Below, in pieces: positions 27,032 through 36,018 of a DNA stretch of 64,000 nt. Both the position numbers and the translations under genes were made by a program. The stretch is from Polaribacter reichenbachii (GTDB lineage: Bacteria > Bacteroidota > Bacteroidia > Flavobacteriales > Flavobacteriaceae), in NCBI RefSeq assembly GCF_001975665.1, contig NZ_CP019419.1:558001-622000 (forward strand), read 5' to 3'. How positions within the stretch are numbered: position 1 is the stretch's first letter; the number at the start of each line of letters is the position of its first letter. The notes below the pieces were generated by a model. That model saw nothing but the letters and a program-made list of their open reading frames with translations, had not been told where the DNA came from and did not search any database.

Positions 27032-27700
27032 TATATAAAATATAAGTCCGAATTTAAGTATTCCGGAATTTACATCTTCTCCATTAAAAGTTGCATTTTC
27101 AAAAATGGGTGATAAACTGTAAAAAACATTAATATTAAATTCGTCAAAACCTGCTGAGAGTGTTAATCCATATTGGAATTGATTATAAGAATTAACATTA
27201 TTATAGTTAAAAACAGTTGAATTCTCTTCAAATTCAAATTTATTAGAAAGGTTATATAGAAGTTTTACACCACCATAAACCCTCCAAAAACTGTATTTAT
27301 TCGCTGTTGATGTTCTCCACCTTAACTCTAAAGGAACCTCTAAATTATGAGATTTAAATAAATTGGAGGTTAATGAACTTGCATCACCAAAACTTGTAAC
27401 ATTATTAAATTCTTCTACCTTTAAATTATGATTAAAAAAATCAAAACCATAACCAACACCTAGTGCGAAAGAAACATTACCCTTCTTATTTAAAGTAATA
27501 TCTTTAATAAAACCAATAGAAAAAGCATAAGAAAAACCACTTCTACTAATGGTTTCTGGTTGATTAAATAACTGAGCATAAGATATAGAAGTGTAAAGTT
27601 GATCTTCGGCATAACGATCTCCCAATTGTAAAGAATCTTTTTGAGCAAAAAGATTCGCACTAAAAAACAGTATAAAAATTAAGTAAATAGCGTTTTTCAT
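27026..27700 (-). CDS. PorT/OMP_b-brl-like outer-membrane barrel protein
   Basis: This 224-residue protein has a clear signal peptide (MKNAIYLIFILFFSANLFAQ, cleaved after FAQ) and then alternating hydrophobic/polar strands with Gly/Tyr/Phe-rich turns (SFALGVGYGFDFF, FWRVYGGVKLLYNL, FQYGLTLSAGF), ending in GLIFYIL. This fits a small eight-stranded barrel of the porin/PorT type (PF13568-like). PorT itself takes part in type IX secretion, but many paralogues exist and I cannot tell which this is. It lies next to the exbD-exbB operon on the same strand but after a terminator, so it is probably transcribed alone. Confidence 0.65.
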   Translation of the reverse strand: MKNAIYLIFILFFSANLFAQKDSLQLGDRYAEDQLYTSISYAQLFNQPETISRSGFSYAFSIGFIKDITLNKKGNVSFALGVGYGFDFFNHNLKVEEFNNVTSFGDASSLTSNLFKSHNLEVPLELRWRTSTANKYSFWRVYGGVKLLYNLSNKFEFEENSTVFNYNNVNSYNQFQYGLTLSAGFDEFNINVFYSLSPIFENATFNGEDVNSGILKFGLIFYIL

Positions 27701-27753
27701 TATAAAGAATAAGAGTATAAATATACGATAATATAAAATTATTAAAGTAAAAT

Positions 27754-27787
27754 AAAAAAGGGTTAATTCAATTGAATTAACCCTTTT
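27754..27787. terminator. Bidirectional terminator after exbD
   Basis: GGGTTAATTC (27760-27769), AATT, GAATTAACCC, with A6 on the left and T7 on the right. It ends the exbB-exbD operon on the minus strand. Confidence 0.88.
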
Positions 27788-27808
27788 TTTTATAATATAT
27801 TGTACTAC

Positions 27809-28273
27809 TTAATTAGCAGGTGCTGTAGAAGAATAGTTAATTTTAAGAGCATTTACATCTCTTAATTTTAATCTAATATCTATAATTGTACCTACATTAG
27901 ATTCTTTATCCGCTTTTATTGAAGTTGTCATAAAAGGATGCATAGCTTCTGCTAATTTATCTCTTTTACTAAAAATAAAAGCAGGTACTTGCTCTGCAGT
28001 AGAAATTTTATCATTTAACTGAATCTTGTTATAACCAACACCATCTCTATTAGGATCTTTAGATTTACCAACATAGATAGTACTTACCAAACTTTTATCT
28101 TCTAACTTTTTAATTTCAGTAGCACTTGGTAATCTTGGATTTTCAATTACTAGATTCGTTTCTCTCATAGTAGTAGTTACCATGAAAAAGAATAATAACA
28201 TAAAAACGATATCTGGTAATGCTGCTGTATTTACAGCAGGAATCCCTTTCTTCTTTTTTCTAAATTTAGACAT
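27809..28273 (-). CDS. exbD: ExbD/TolR family protein (second copy)
   Basis: ExbD-type proteins form the rotor or stator shaft with ExbB and convert proton flow into work on TonB or related machines. This 154-residue copy has a short basic N-terminus, one TM helix at about 18-38 (LPDIVFMLLFFFMVTTTMRE) with the key Asp in its first turn, and a periplasmic domain. Last gene of the four-gene operon, 24 nt after the other exbD. Confidence 0.9.
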   Translation of the reverse strand: MSKFRKKKKGIPAVNTAALPDIVFMLLFFFMVTTTMRETNLVIENPRLPSATEIKKLEDKSLVSTIYVGKSKDPNRDGVGYNKIQLNDKISTAEQVPAFIFSKRDKLAEAMHPFMTTSIKADKESNVGTIIDIRLKLRDVNALKINYSSTAPAN

Positions 28274-28297
28274 AGTTTTGTTTTAAATTTAAATTAA

Positions 28298-28942
28298 TTA
28301 TGAGGTTGGCTCAGCATCAGAAATAATTTGAGGATAAGCAGTTTTAATTGCTTCTACCTTTTTTCTTAATGCATCAACTTGATTCAAACCTTCTGAACTC
28401 TTTTTAGCATCTTTAAAAGATTCTTCTAATTCGTCGAAAGTAATTCCATAACGTTGTTTAGATAATCTATTTCTTAATTCGCTATAAGCTCTTAATAACT
28501 CATTTTGAACCTCAATATAAGTTCCATAACCTGTACCTCTATCACTTTGAACAGAAATAATGGCTTTGTTAGGATGATCTGAAGAAGAATCGCTTCTTTC
28601 ACCTTGGCAATAGTCACATGCTTTACCAGGAGAACCATCTTCACCAGGTTTTCCAATTCCTCCACCATTGTCAATAAACTTAACAGCGGCGTCTTTAATA
28701 TCTTTAATTTCCATACGTTCTCCTTCTACAAGAAGTTCGTTATTTCTATTAATATTTACCTCAAAGATATTTTTCTCTTTAATTACTGGCGGAACATAAT
28801 CTGCTGGTGGTTTTTCTGATAACTTCTTAGAGACACCTGAATCTACGTTCATTGTTGTGGTTACTAAGAAGAAAATTAACAACAGAAACGCAATGTCTGC
28901 CATAGAACCTGCATTAATTTCTGGATTTTCTCTTCTTGCCAT
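28298..28942 (-). CDS. exbD: ExbD/TolR family protein with CxxC-containing insertion
   Basis: This 214-residue ExbD has the TM helix with essential Asp at about 16-36 (MADIAFLLLIFFLVTTTM). The periplasmic domain is longer than usual: a Gly-rich stretch (GGGIGKPGEDGSPGK) is followed by CDYCQG, a CxxC pair, in about residues 94-115, then RSDSSSDHPNKAIISVQSD. A helical tail of about 60 residues follows. The insertion is absent from the second ExbD. Paired cysteines in the periplasm suggest a disulfide or a metal site. I recall similar insertions in other Flavobacteriaceae. It starts 3 nt after the 4-TM gene. Confidence 0.88.
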   Translation of the reverse strand: MARRENPEINAGSMADIAFLLLIFFLVTTTMNVDSGVSKKLSEKPPADYVPPVIKEKNIFEVNINRNNELLVEGERMEIKDIKDAAVKFIDNGGGIGKPGEDGSPGKACDYCQGERSDSSSDHPNKAIISVQSDRGTGYGTYIEVQNELLRAYSELRNRLSKQRYGITFDELEESFKDAKKSSEGLNQVDALRKKVEAIKTAYPQIISDAEPTS

Positions 28943-28945
28943 AAA

Positions 28946-29410
28946 TTATGATTTAACTAATCCTTTTAATAAATCCCAAATAAAGAATCCACCTGCGATT
29001 ACACCTAATATAACACTATACCAAATTCCAGTACCTACCCAATGATTGGTAGAAGAACCTTCTTCACCACCAGGTAAAACACCTATTCCATTTGCATCAT
29101 AAACTGCGTTGCTATCTGATAAGAAATATGCAATAACTAAAAGAACAGCTAATACAGCTAAACCACCTAAGGTTTTCTTTAAGTTCTCTGGATTTCTTAC
29201 TAAACTAACCAAAGAAAGAACTACTGTAATTATTACACCTGCTAAAAACAACCAGGTAGAATAATAGATAAGTGGACTAACAACGCTGTTAGCAACATCT
29301 ACATTTGTTTCAATAACTTCAGCATCTTCCATAAATATTCTTATGAAAAGGATACCTCCAATTATAGCAATTGCAGCAATGAAAATACTTAAAATTTTAT
29401 TACTTTTCAT
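28946..29410 (-). CDS. Four-TM membrane protein between exbB and exbD, function unknown
   Basis: This 154-residue protein has about four TM helices (about 6-27, 44-68, 80-98 and 126-148). Between the last two is a loop of about 25 residues (SDSNAVYDANGIGVLPGGEE). No catalytic motif is visible. Its position between exbB (8 nt away) and exbD (3 nt away) indicates a structural or accessory part of the same proton-channel complex. I do not know a name for it. Confidence 0.75.
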   Translation of the reverse strand: MKSNKILSIFIAAIAIIGGILFIRIFMEDAEVIETNVDVANSVVSPLIYYSTWLFLAGVIITVVLSLVSLVRNPENLKKTLGGLAVLAVLLVIAYFLSDSNAVYDANGIGVLPGGEEGSSTNHWVGTGIWYSVILGVIAGGFFIWDLLKGLVKS

Positions 29411-29418
29411 ATTGAATA

Positions 29419-30141
29419 TTATTTTTTATACTTTACTAATAAATCTACCAAAGAGATAGAAGCGTCTTCCATATTATTTACAATACTATCGATTTTTGCA
29501 ACGATGTAATTATAAAAAATTTGAAGAATAATAGCCACAATTAAACCAAATACTGTTGTTAATAAGGCTACTTTAATACCACCTGCAACTACTGCTGGAG
29601 AAATATCATTTGCTACAGCAATATCGTTAAATGCTCCAATCATACCAATTACAGTACCCATGAAACCTAACATTGGTGCTAATGCTATAAATAAAGAAAT
29701 CCAAGAAACGTTTTTCTCTAATTGCCCCATTTGAACTCCACCGTAAGAAACAACAGCTTTTTCTGCTTCTTCTACACCTTCATCAACTCTATCTAAACCT
29801 TGATAAAAAATAGATGCAACAGGTCCTTTTGTATTTCTACAAACTTCTTTTGCTGCTTCTACACCACCTGAACTTAAGGCATCATCTACATTTGCTAATA
29901 ATTTTTTAGTATTAGTTGTAGCCATATTTAAATAAATAATTCTTTCAATGGCAATAGCTAATCCTAAAATTAAAGCTACTAATACAATTCCCATAAATCC
30001 TGGTCCACCATCAATAAAGTTTTGCTTTAATATTTGGTGAAACGTTTGTGATTCTGTTGCTGCTTCTTGAGCAAAAGAGGATTGTACAGCTCCAAAAAAC
30101 ATAAATCCTGTTACAGATAAGACATTTACTACTTTTTTCAT
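29419..30141 (-). CDS. exbB: MotA/TolQ/ExbB proton-channel family protein
   Basis: ExbB forms the pentameric channel around ExbD. The 240 residues include a possible signal or first helix (MKKVVNVLSVTGFMFFGAVQ), a TM at about 50-70 (GIVLVALILGLAIAIERIIY), and the conserved helix pair at about 145-220 (ISLFIALAPMLGFMGTVIGM with the Gly-rich motif, then ALLTTVFGLIVAIILQIFYN). The operon order exbB, 4-TM protein, exbD, exbD is on the minus strand. A TATCTTTA box (30176-30183, minus) about 34 nt upstream may be the -7 element. Whether it energises TonB, Tol or another machine cannot be decided here. Confidence 0.92.
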   Translation of the reverse strand: MKKVVNVLSVTGFMFFGAVQSSFAQEAATESQTFHQILKQNFIDGGPGFMGIVLVALILGLAIAIERIIYLNMATTNTKKLLANVDDALSSGGVEAAKEVCRNTKGPVASIFYQGLDRVDEGVEEAEKAVVSYGGVQMGQLEKNVSWISLFIALAPMLGFMGTVIGMIGAFNDIAVANDISPAVVAGGIKVALLTTVFGLIVAIILQIFYNYIVAKIDSIVNNMEDASISLVDLLVKYKK

Positions 30142-30380
30142 CTTAGTTATAAATTAATTTTAATAGTTAACGGGTTAAAGATATAAATTTTCATCTCAAA
30201 AACAGAAAATAAAAAGCAAATTATCTATTTTTTGCTAACATTAGGTTTATTTTCGTTTAAGAGACTGCCAAGTAACAAAAAATGTTATGCATAAAAAAAT
30301 TTTTTTTACCTATTTCTTGCTTTTAACACGTTTTATTTCTAAAAAAATGGAGTTCACAAAAAACTTTGCTAAAAATTTAG

Positions 30381-31418
30381 TTATTCATTAGAAATTTCGC
30401 CCCTAATTGATTTTTCAAAATAGGTTGTAAACTCTTTTAATGATAAATTTTCATTTAAAAGATACATTAATTTAGCCACTGCAGATTCTGTGGTTATATC
30501 TCTACCACTTATTACACCAATTTCTTTTAGTATTAAACTGGTTTCATAATGACCTTGTACAACACTACCTCCAGAACATTGTGTTACATTAACAATTCTT
30601 ATATTTTTTGAGATGGCTTTTTTTAATAATTCTAAAAACCAAAGTTCGTTTGGTGCATTCCCTGCTCCATAAGTTTCTATAATTATTCCTTTTAAATCAT
30701 CAATATTTAAAATACTCTGCACAACTTTTTTTGTAATACCTGGAAACAGTTTTAAAATAACAATGCCATTCACCAATTCCTTTCTAACCACAAGCTCCTT
30801 TTCTTTTGCTGATGGTTTGCTAATATAATATTGATTAAAATTCAAATTAACACCACTTTCTGCCAAAGGCGGATAATTCATAGAGGTAAATGCTTCAAAC
30901 TGCTCTGCATTGATTTTTGTAGTTCTATTTGCTCTGTAAAGCTTGTATTCAAAATACAAACAAACTTCAGTAATAATTGGTTTATTGTTTTTTTGACAAC
31001 AAGCAATTTCTATAGAGGTAATTAAATTTTCTTTAGCATCTGTTCGTAAATCACCAATTGGTAGTTGAGATCCTGTAAAAATAATAGGTTTTTGCAAGTT
31101 TTCTAACATAAAACTTATCGCAGAAGATATATAAGACATCGTATCTGAACCTGTAAGAATTACAAAACCATCAAACTTTTTGTAATTATCTTCTATAGTT
31201 TCTGCAATTTCTCTATAATATAAGGTGTTCATATTAGAAGAATCCATAGGTTCATCAAAAGAAATTGTTTCTATATTACAATTTAATTGTTGCAATTCTG
31301 GAATTTTTTCTACTATCTGACTAAAATCAAAAGCCTTTAAAGCATTTGTATTATAATCTTTAATCATACCAATGGTACCTCCTGTATAAACAATTAAAAT
31401 GTTTGGTTTATTTGCCAT
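30381..31418 (-). CDS. Type I (cytoplasmic) L-asparaginase
   Basis: This enzyme hydrolyses asparagine to aspartate and ammonia. The 345 residues have no signal peptide, so it is the cytoplasmic AnsA type. The two threonine motifs are present: YTGGTIGMIKD near residue 11 and VILTGSDTMSYISSA at about residue 86. The Lys of the second active-site region is in TDAKENL. It is on the same strand as exbB, but 239 bp separate them. asnS is a few kb away; no direct link is implied. Confidence 0.93.
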   Translation of the reverse strand: MANKPNILIVYTGGTIGMIKDYNTNALKAFDFSQIVEKIPELQQLNCNIETISFDEPMDSSNMNTLYYREIAETIEDNYKKFDGFVILTGSDTMSYISSAISFMLENLQKPIIFTGSQLPIGDLRTDAKENLITSIEIACCQKNNKPIITEVCLYFEYKLYRANRTTKINAEQFEAFTSMNYPPLAESGVNLNFNQYYISKPSAKEKELVVRKELVNGIVILKLFPGITKKVVQSILNIDDLKGIIIETYGAGNAPNELWFLELLKKAISKNIRIVNVTQCSGGSVVQGHYETSLILKEIGVISGRDITTESAVAKLMYLLNENLSLKEFTTYFEKSIRGEISNE

Positions 31419-31565
31419 ATTGACATCTATTCTTAATGAATTCTTAATTTTATCGATTAAATCTATGCCAATAAAAGTTCTTTTCTCTAAAATTTAGATT
31501 GGAATAATTTATGTTGTAAATTTATCAAACAAAAATGATATAAATTTTTAAAACATAATAAAATT

Positions 31566-32264
31566 ATGATGCAGTTCTATATATTAATTGGTGTAATCTC
31601 TTTAGTGAGTTGGCTTGTTAGCAATCAATTAAAACAAAAATTTAAAAAATACTCTCAAATTACTTTAAGAAACGGAATGAGTGGTGCAGAGATTGCCACA
31701 AAAATGTTAGCTGATAATGGTATTTTTGATGTAAAAGTAATTTCTACTCCTGGTAGATTAACAGATCATTATAATCCAAAAGACAAAACTGTTAACTTAA
31801 GTGAAGCCGTTTACAACCAAAGAAATGCTGCAGCTGCAGCTGTTGCTGCTCATGAAGTTGGGCACGCAGTGCAACACGCAAAAGCTTATCAATGGTTATC
31901 TTTAAGATCTCAATTGGTACCTGTAGTTAGTATTTCTTCTAAATTTTCTCAATGGATGGTAATTGGAGGTTTAATTTTAGGTGCTGCTTCTGGCAACTCT
32001 GGTATAGGTTTTTATGTAGCTGTTGCTGGTTTAGCTTTAATGGCAATTGCAACTGTTTTTAGTTTTGTTACTTTACCTGTAGAATATGATGCAAGTAATA
32101 GAGCTTTAGCTTGGTTAAGAAACAAAAATATGGTTTCGCAACAGGAATTAGCTGGTGCAACAGATGCATTGAAATGGGCTGCTAGAACTTATTTAGTTGC
32201 TGCTTTAGGTTCTTTAGCTATGCTTTTATATTGGGGAATGCAAGTTCTGGGTGGCAGAGATTAA
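31566..32264 (+). CDS. Zinc-dependent membrane metallopeptidase (YugP/Zn_peptidase_2 family)
   Basis: This 232-residue protein has a first TM helix (about 3-20), a cytosolic or peripheral domain with the zinc motif HEVGHAVQHA at about residues 96-105, and two or three TM helices in the second half (MVIGGLILGAASGNSGIGFY onward and YLVAALGSLAMLLYWGMQVL). VTLPVEYDASNRALAWL is also typical of the family. The function is poorly known, probably membrane protein quality control. It is divergent from the asparaginase gene and followed by its own terminator. Confidence 0.9.
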   Translation: MMQFYILIGVISLVSWLVSNQLKQKFKKYSQITLRNGMSGAEIATKMLADNGIFDVKVISTPGRLTDHYNPKDKTVNLSEAVYNQRNAAAAAVAAHEVGHAVQHAKAYQWLSLRSQLVPVVSISSKFSQWMVIGGLILGAASGNSGIGFYVAVAGLALMAIATVFSFVTLPVEYDASNRALAWLRNKNMVSQQELAGATDALKWAARTYLVAALGSLAMLLYWGMQVLGGRD

Positions 32265-32291
32265 CTACATTTTACAAAATATATTAAATAT

Positions 32292-32320
32292 AAAGCTTCG
32301 ATTTTTTCGAAGCTTTTTTT
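32292..32320 (+). terminator. Metallopeptidase gene terminator
   Basis: AAAGCTTCGA (32292-32301) / TCGAAGCTTT (32307-32316), T-rich loop, T run after the stem. Confidence 0.88.
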
Positions 32321-32420
32321 ATGCAGGAAACTTTTTATTGATTTTATGCGTCTTGTTTAAATAGAAAAAGAAATCTGTTTATCGGAATTTTAACCCAGTT
32401 CATCAGAATTGCATTTTAAA

Positions 32421-32448
32421 ACTGTAACAAATCAAGCAATTTTACAGT
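32421..32448 (+). promoter_or_regulatory. Inverted repeat ACTGTAA-N14-TTACAGT upstream of the outer-membrane protein gene
   Basis: A 7-bp perfect dyad lies 98 nt before the ATG at 32546. It could be an operator, for example for the neighbouring LytTR regulator, whose sites are usually direct or imperfect repeats. Evidence is weak. The rest of 32265-32545 shows only the terminator. Confidence 0.3.
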
Positions 32449-32545
32449 GTTAATTAAAAATAACAGTTTATAAAAGTTCGAGTTTAACAAGTTTCAACCA
32501 ACAGCTCAATTAATATTTAGAAGAGCAATTTAAAAAATCAACCTT

Positions 32546-34918
32546 ATGAAAGCTTTAAAAATTACCATCTTTTTTTTCTTCGGAATTTTAACCACCTTTT
32601 CACAACACAAAATCTCTGGTAAAATTGTTGATGAACAAAATCAACCTCTACCATTTGCAAACATCGTTTTATATAAAACTGGTGAAGATGCAAAACCTAA
32701 TGGAACGGTTTCTTATGATGATGGAACCTATATTTTTGATAAAATAACTGCTGGAAATTATAAAATGGAAATTTCGATGCTGGGTTTTACAACTCAAAAA
32801 ATAGAAGCTTTTGATTTAAATGCAGATAAAATACTTAACATCACTTTAAAAGAAGAAACACAAACCTTAAACGAAGTTGTAGTAAAAAGTAAAAGACCTA
32901 TTATTAAACAAACTGCAGAAAAACTAATTGTAGATTTAGAAAAATCTGAAATGATTAACACCAACTTACAAGATGTTATGCGAAAAGTACCTGGTGTTTT
33001 GGTTACAAACAACGGAATATCTATTGCAGGTAATAGCGGTGTTCGAATATTAATCAACGGAAAAACTACAGAATATATGGATGTTGAAACCTTATTAAGA
33101 GATTTTCCTGCAGATAATATTGCTAAAATTGAAGTTGTAGAACAACCTGGTGCAGAATACCAAGCTTCTGGTTCTGGAGCAATCATTAATATTATTTTAA
33201 AGAAAAATGTAAAATTAGGTACGCATGGAAGTGTAAATACTTGGATTGGTGAAGACGAAGGTTTTGAATGGGGTTCTGGTTTTTCTATTGCTAGCTATAA
33301 AAACAAATTAAACTGGCAAGCCAATGCTGGTTATTCTCAACCAACTTGGAGAGACGATTTATTCTTAGTAAGAACTGTTGGCGATGAAACTTACGATCAA
33401 GTTACCAGAGAACCTTACGATCCTGATAATTTTAGAATTGGTGGTAGCTTAGATTATTACATAAATGATAAACATTCTATAGGTATTGGAGCTAGAATTA
33501 ATACAAGAAACTCAACCAGAATAGCAGCAAGCGAAACCATTATTTCTGATGTAAATACTACAAATACTTTATTTTCTGAAAATAGTTTTGATAGAGAAAG
33601 AAAGAACTTTAACATCAACCCTTATTACGAATACAAAACGGATACAGACAAATTAGTTATCGATTTTAATTATGTAGATTTCTCTAATGACAACACTAAT
33701 ACTTTATCTGATGTTGCAGGCAGTACAATTGATTTTACAGATAGAAAATATATTCAAGATGGTACCTATTCTATAAAAACATATAGAGCAGATTATTCAA
33801 AAACATTTTCTGATAATTTAAAAATTAGTGCTGGTACTCGTTTTGCTGATGTAAAAACCGACAACGATTTGCAGTCTTTTTCGCAAAACACAAATGGTAA
33901 TTTTGATAAAGATGATGAAGAAAGTAGTCGTTTTGTAATTGATGAAACAATTTTTGCCTTGTATTCTAAAATTAATGCTACTTCTGGTAAATGGTCTTTT
34001 TCTGGTGGATTACGTTATGAGGATAGTAATACAGATGGAACATCAACATTTTTACAAAACGGAATTTTAACATCCGAAGTAAAAAAACGACCAATTAAAA
34101 AAGTTTTTCCAAGTGCATCTATCAGCAGAAAATTTAATGATATTTTAGGTGCTAGTTTATCTTATAGTTACAGAATTCAAAGACCTTCTTACAGCAGCTT
34201 AAACTCTTTTGCTACTTATTTAGATCCATATTCTGCAGGCGAAGGAAATCCTAATTTAACACCTGCTTACACAAATAATTATCAATTTAACTTAACTTAC
34301 GAAGGACAACCATTTTTTACAATAGGGTATAGTAAAACAGACGATGTACTTTTTCAATTAATAAAACAAGACAACGAAACTGCACAGATAAGACAGCAAG
34401 ATGTAAATGTAGAAAATAATGCCAACTGGAATTTTAGATTATTTGCACCAGTAAACTTTACAAAAGGTTTAGAAGGTTACACAGGTGTTATTGTTACCAA
34501 CACAGATTACCAATCTTCTACTTATGGTGTAGATTTAAACAAATGGAATTTAATTTGGTTTCTACAAGCTAGTTACCAATTACCTGCGGATATTAATTTT
34601 GAATTGAGTGGAAATTACGGAACAGGAGCTTTAGAAGGACAAATTGAAGCAGATTGGTTTGCTGAATTAGATTTTTCTTTTGGTAAAAAGTTTTTAGATG
34701 ATAAATTAAAAGTAAATCTTGGTTTTAGTAAAATGTTAAATAGAGGTTTTAACGGAACTATAGATTATGGAAATGGAACTGCCTCAGTAGAAAGTAATGG
34801 TTCTAGACAAAATATTCAGTTAAGATTTGTTTATAGTTTCGGTTCTAAATTTGGTAAGAAAAAAGCAAGCAGAAATAGAAATACAGACGAAGAAGACAGA
34901 ATTAACGATAGTAATTAA
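32546..34918 (+). CDS. TonB-receptor-like outer-membrane beta-barrel protein (OMP_b-brl_3 type)
   Basis: This 790-residue protein has a signal peptide (MKALKITIFFFFGILTTFSQ), an N-terminal carboxypeptidase-regulatory-like domain (about 22-112: ISGKIVDEQNQPLPFANIVL), a plug domain (about 115-215, with the SGSGAIINIILKK end) and a large barrel. This architecture belongs to the outer-membrane family related to TonB receptors. The plug has no obvious substrate hint and there is no SusD partner. The C-terminus KKKASRNRNTDEEDRINDSN is a charged tail beyond the last strand FVYSFGSKFG, unusual for a barrel that normally ends in an aromatic residue. The sensor kinase starts 15 nt downstream, so the three genes may form one operon. 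Confidence 0.85.
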   Translation: MKALKITIFFFFGILTTFSQHKISGKIVDEQNQPLPFANIVLYKTGEDAKPNGTVSYDDGTYIFDKITAGNYKMEISMLGFTTQKIEAFDLNADKILNITLKEETQTLNEVVVKSKRPIIKQTAEKLIVDLEKSEMINTNLQDVMRKVPGVLVTNNGISIAGNSGVRILINGKTTEYMDVETLLRDFPADNIAKIEVVEQPGAEYQASGSGAIINIILKKNVKLGTHGSVNTWIGEDEGFEWGSGFSIASYKNKLNWQANAGYSQPTWRDDLFLVRTVGDETYDQVTREPYDPDNFRIGGSLDYYINDKHSIGIGARINTRNSTRIAASETIISDVNTTNTLFSENSFDRERKNFNINPYYEYKTDTDKLVIDFNYVDFSNDNTNTLSDVAGSTIDFTDRKYIQDGTYSIKTYRADYSKTFSDNLKISAGTRFADVKTDNDLQSFSQNTNGNFDKDDEESSRFVIDETIFALYSKINATSGKWSFSGGLRYEDSNTDGTSTFLQNGILTSEVKKRPIKKVFPSASISRKFNDILGASLSYSYRIQRPSYSSLNSFATYLDPYSAGEGNPNLTPAYTNNYQFNLTYEGQPFFTIGYSKTDDVLFQLIKQDNETAQIRQQDVNVENNANWNFRLFAPVNFTKGLEGYTGVIVTNTDYQSSTYGVDLNKWNLIWFLQASYQLPADINFELSGNYGTGALEGQIEADWFAELDFSFGKKFLDDKLKVNLGFSKMLNRGFNGTIDYGNGTASVESNGSRQNIQLRFVYSFGSKFGKKKASRNRNTDEEDRINDSN

Positions 34919-34933
34919 TATCTTCGTTTTACT

Positions 34934-35941
34934 ATGAATACGAAATTAAATAAATCTGATTGGGTAATTCTTGCCTTAATTTACGGAGTTACTATTCTCT
35001 TAGGCTGTATAGATTATTATAAAGAAGGGAATAAGTTAATTGAATATTTAATAGATTTTCCATCAACAGCCTTTTTATCAACGGTATTAATATTGGTATT
35101 TATTCAAAAAATTGTACCTACATTTTTAGTTCATAAAAAAGCTTATTTACAATTTTTTATCATTAGTTTAATATTGTTAACTGTTGTTGGTACTTTAGAA
35201 AATTTGATTGGTAGATTAACTTCAGGAGGATCTTTGAGCACCATTTCTAATTATTTTACTTATTTGCAAAATGGTTTGTACAATGCTACTGATATGGTTG
35301 GTTTTCCTTTAGGTGTTTTACTGATGAAAAAATTTTATGAAGGTCAACAAGATTTATTAGAAGTTCAAAAACAACAAAAAGAAAATGAATTAAAATTATT
35401 GCGCTCTCAAATAGATCCTCATTTTTTATTCAATAATTTAAATACGTTAGACTCTTTAATTGATACAAATCCTATTAAAGCTAAAGAATATATTAATCGC
35501 TTGTCTTTAATTTACAGATATTTAATTAAAACTAAAGATGCAGAAGTTATGGAACTTGCAAATGAAATTGAATTTGCAAAAAATTATATCTTTTTAATAC
35601 AAACAAGATTTGCTGATGATTATGAGTTTAAAATTGAAGAAAATATTTCTTTAGTTGATAAATTTATACCTACAGGTTCTTTATTAACATTATTAGAAAA
35701 TGTAGTTAAACACAATAAATCTGATGGAACAAGTGCTATTAAAACCACAATAACAATCAATAAAGGTTGGCTGATTATTACCAACTCTAAATCGAAAATA
35801 AAATCAACTAATGAATCTTTTGGGACAGGTTTAGACAATTTAAAAGCACGATATAAATTACTTTCGGATGAAAAAATTCAAATTCATAATATGGATGCTA
35901 AGTTCGAAGTTTTTATTCCGATAATAACTTTAAGTGAATAA
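34934..35941 (+). CDS. LytS/YehU-type sensor histidine kinase
   Basis: This 335-residue kinase has four predicted TM helices in the first about 135 residues (WVILALIYGVTILLGCI; a second at about 38-58; FFIISLILLTVVGTLENLIG; and one near 115-130). A short coiled linker rich in Glu, Lys and Gln follows, then the His_kinase domain, with the phospho-acceptor His163 in SQIDPHFLFNNLNTLDSLID. The ATP-binding part is short (LLTLLENVVKHN, then GTGLDNLKARYKLL). It pairs with the LytTR regulator downstream, from which it is separated by a 59-nt palindromic element. The partner outer-membrane protein upstream may be its target or sensor input. Confidence 0.9.
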   Translation: MNTKLNKSDWVILALIYGVTILLGCIDYYKEGNKLIEYLIDFPSTAFLSTVLILVFIQKIVPTFLVHKKAYLQFFIISLILLTVVGTLENLIGRLTSGGSLSTISNYFTYLQNGLYNATDMVGFPLGVLLMKKFYEGQQDLLEVQKQQKENELKLLRSQIDPHFLFNNLNTLDSLIDTNPIKAKEYINRLSLIYRYLIKTKDAEVMELANEIEFAKNYIFLIQTRFADDYEFKIEENISLVDKFIPTGSLLTLLENVVKHNKSDGTSAIKTTITINKGWLIITNSKSKIKSTNESFGTGLDNLKARYKLLSDEKIQIHNMDAKFEVFIPIITLSE

Positions 35942-35944
35942 TAC

Positions 35945-36003
35945 TGTCTGTTTGAGCGCAGTCGAGAGGTTTTATTTCGTTTTCAACTGCACTCAATCTG
36001 ACA
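35945..36003. repeat. Long palindromic element C between kinase and regulator genes
   Basis: The left arm (35945 onward, TGTCTGTTTGAGCGCAGTCG) pairs with the reverse complement of the right arm (TGTCAGATTGAGTGCAGTTG, read back from 36003). Most differences between arms are changes that keep G:U or standard pairs, giving an imperfect hairpin of about 24 bp. I recall the form TGTCAGTTCGAGCGCAGTCG as a widespread flavobacterial repeat. It lies within what should be one kinase-regulator operon. Confidence 0.7.
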
Positions 36004-36018
36004 ATAATTAAGTTAACT

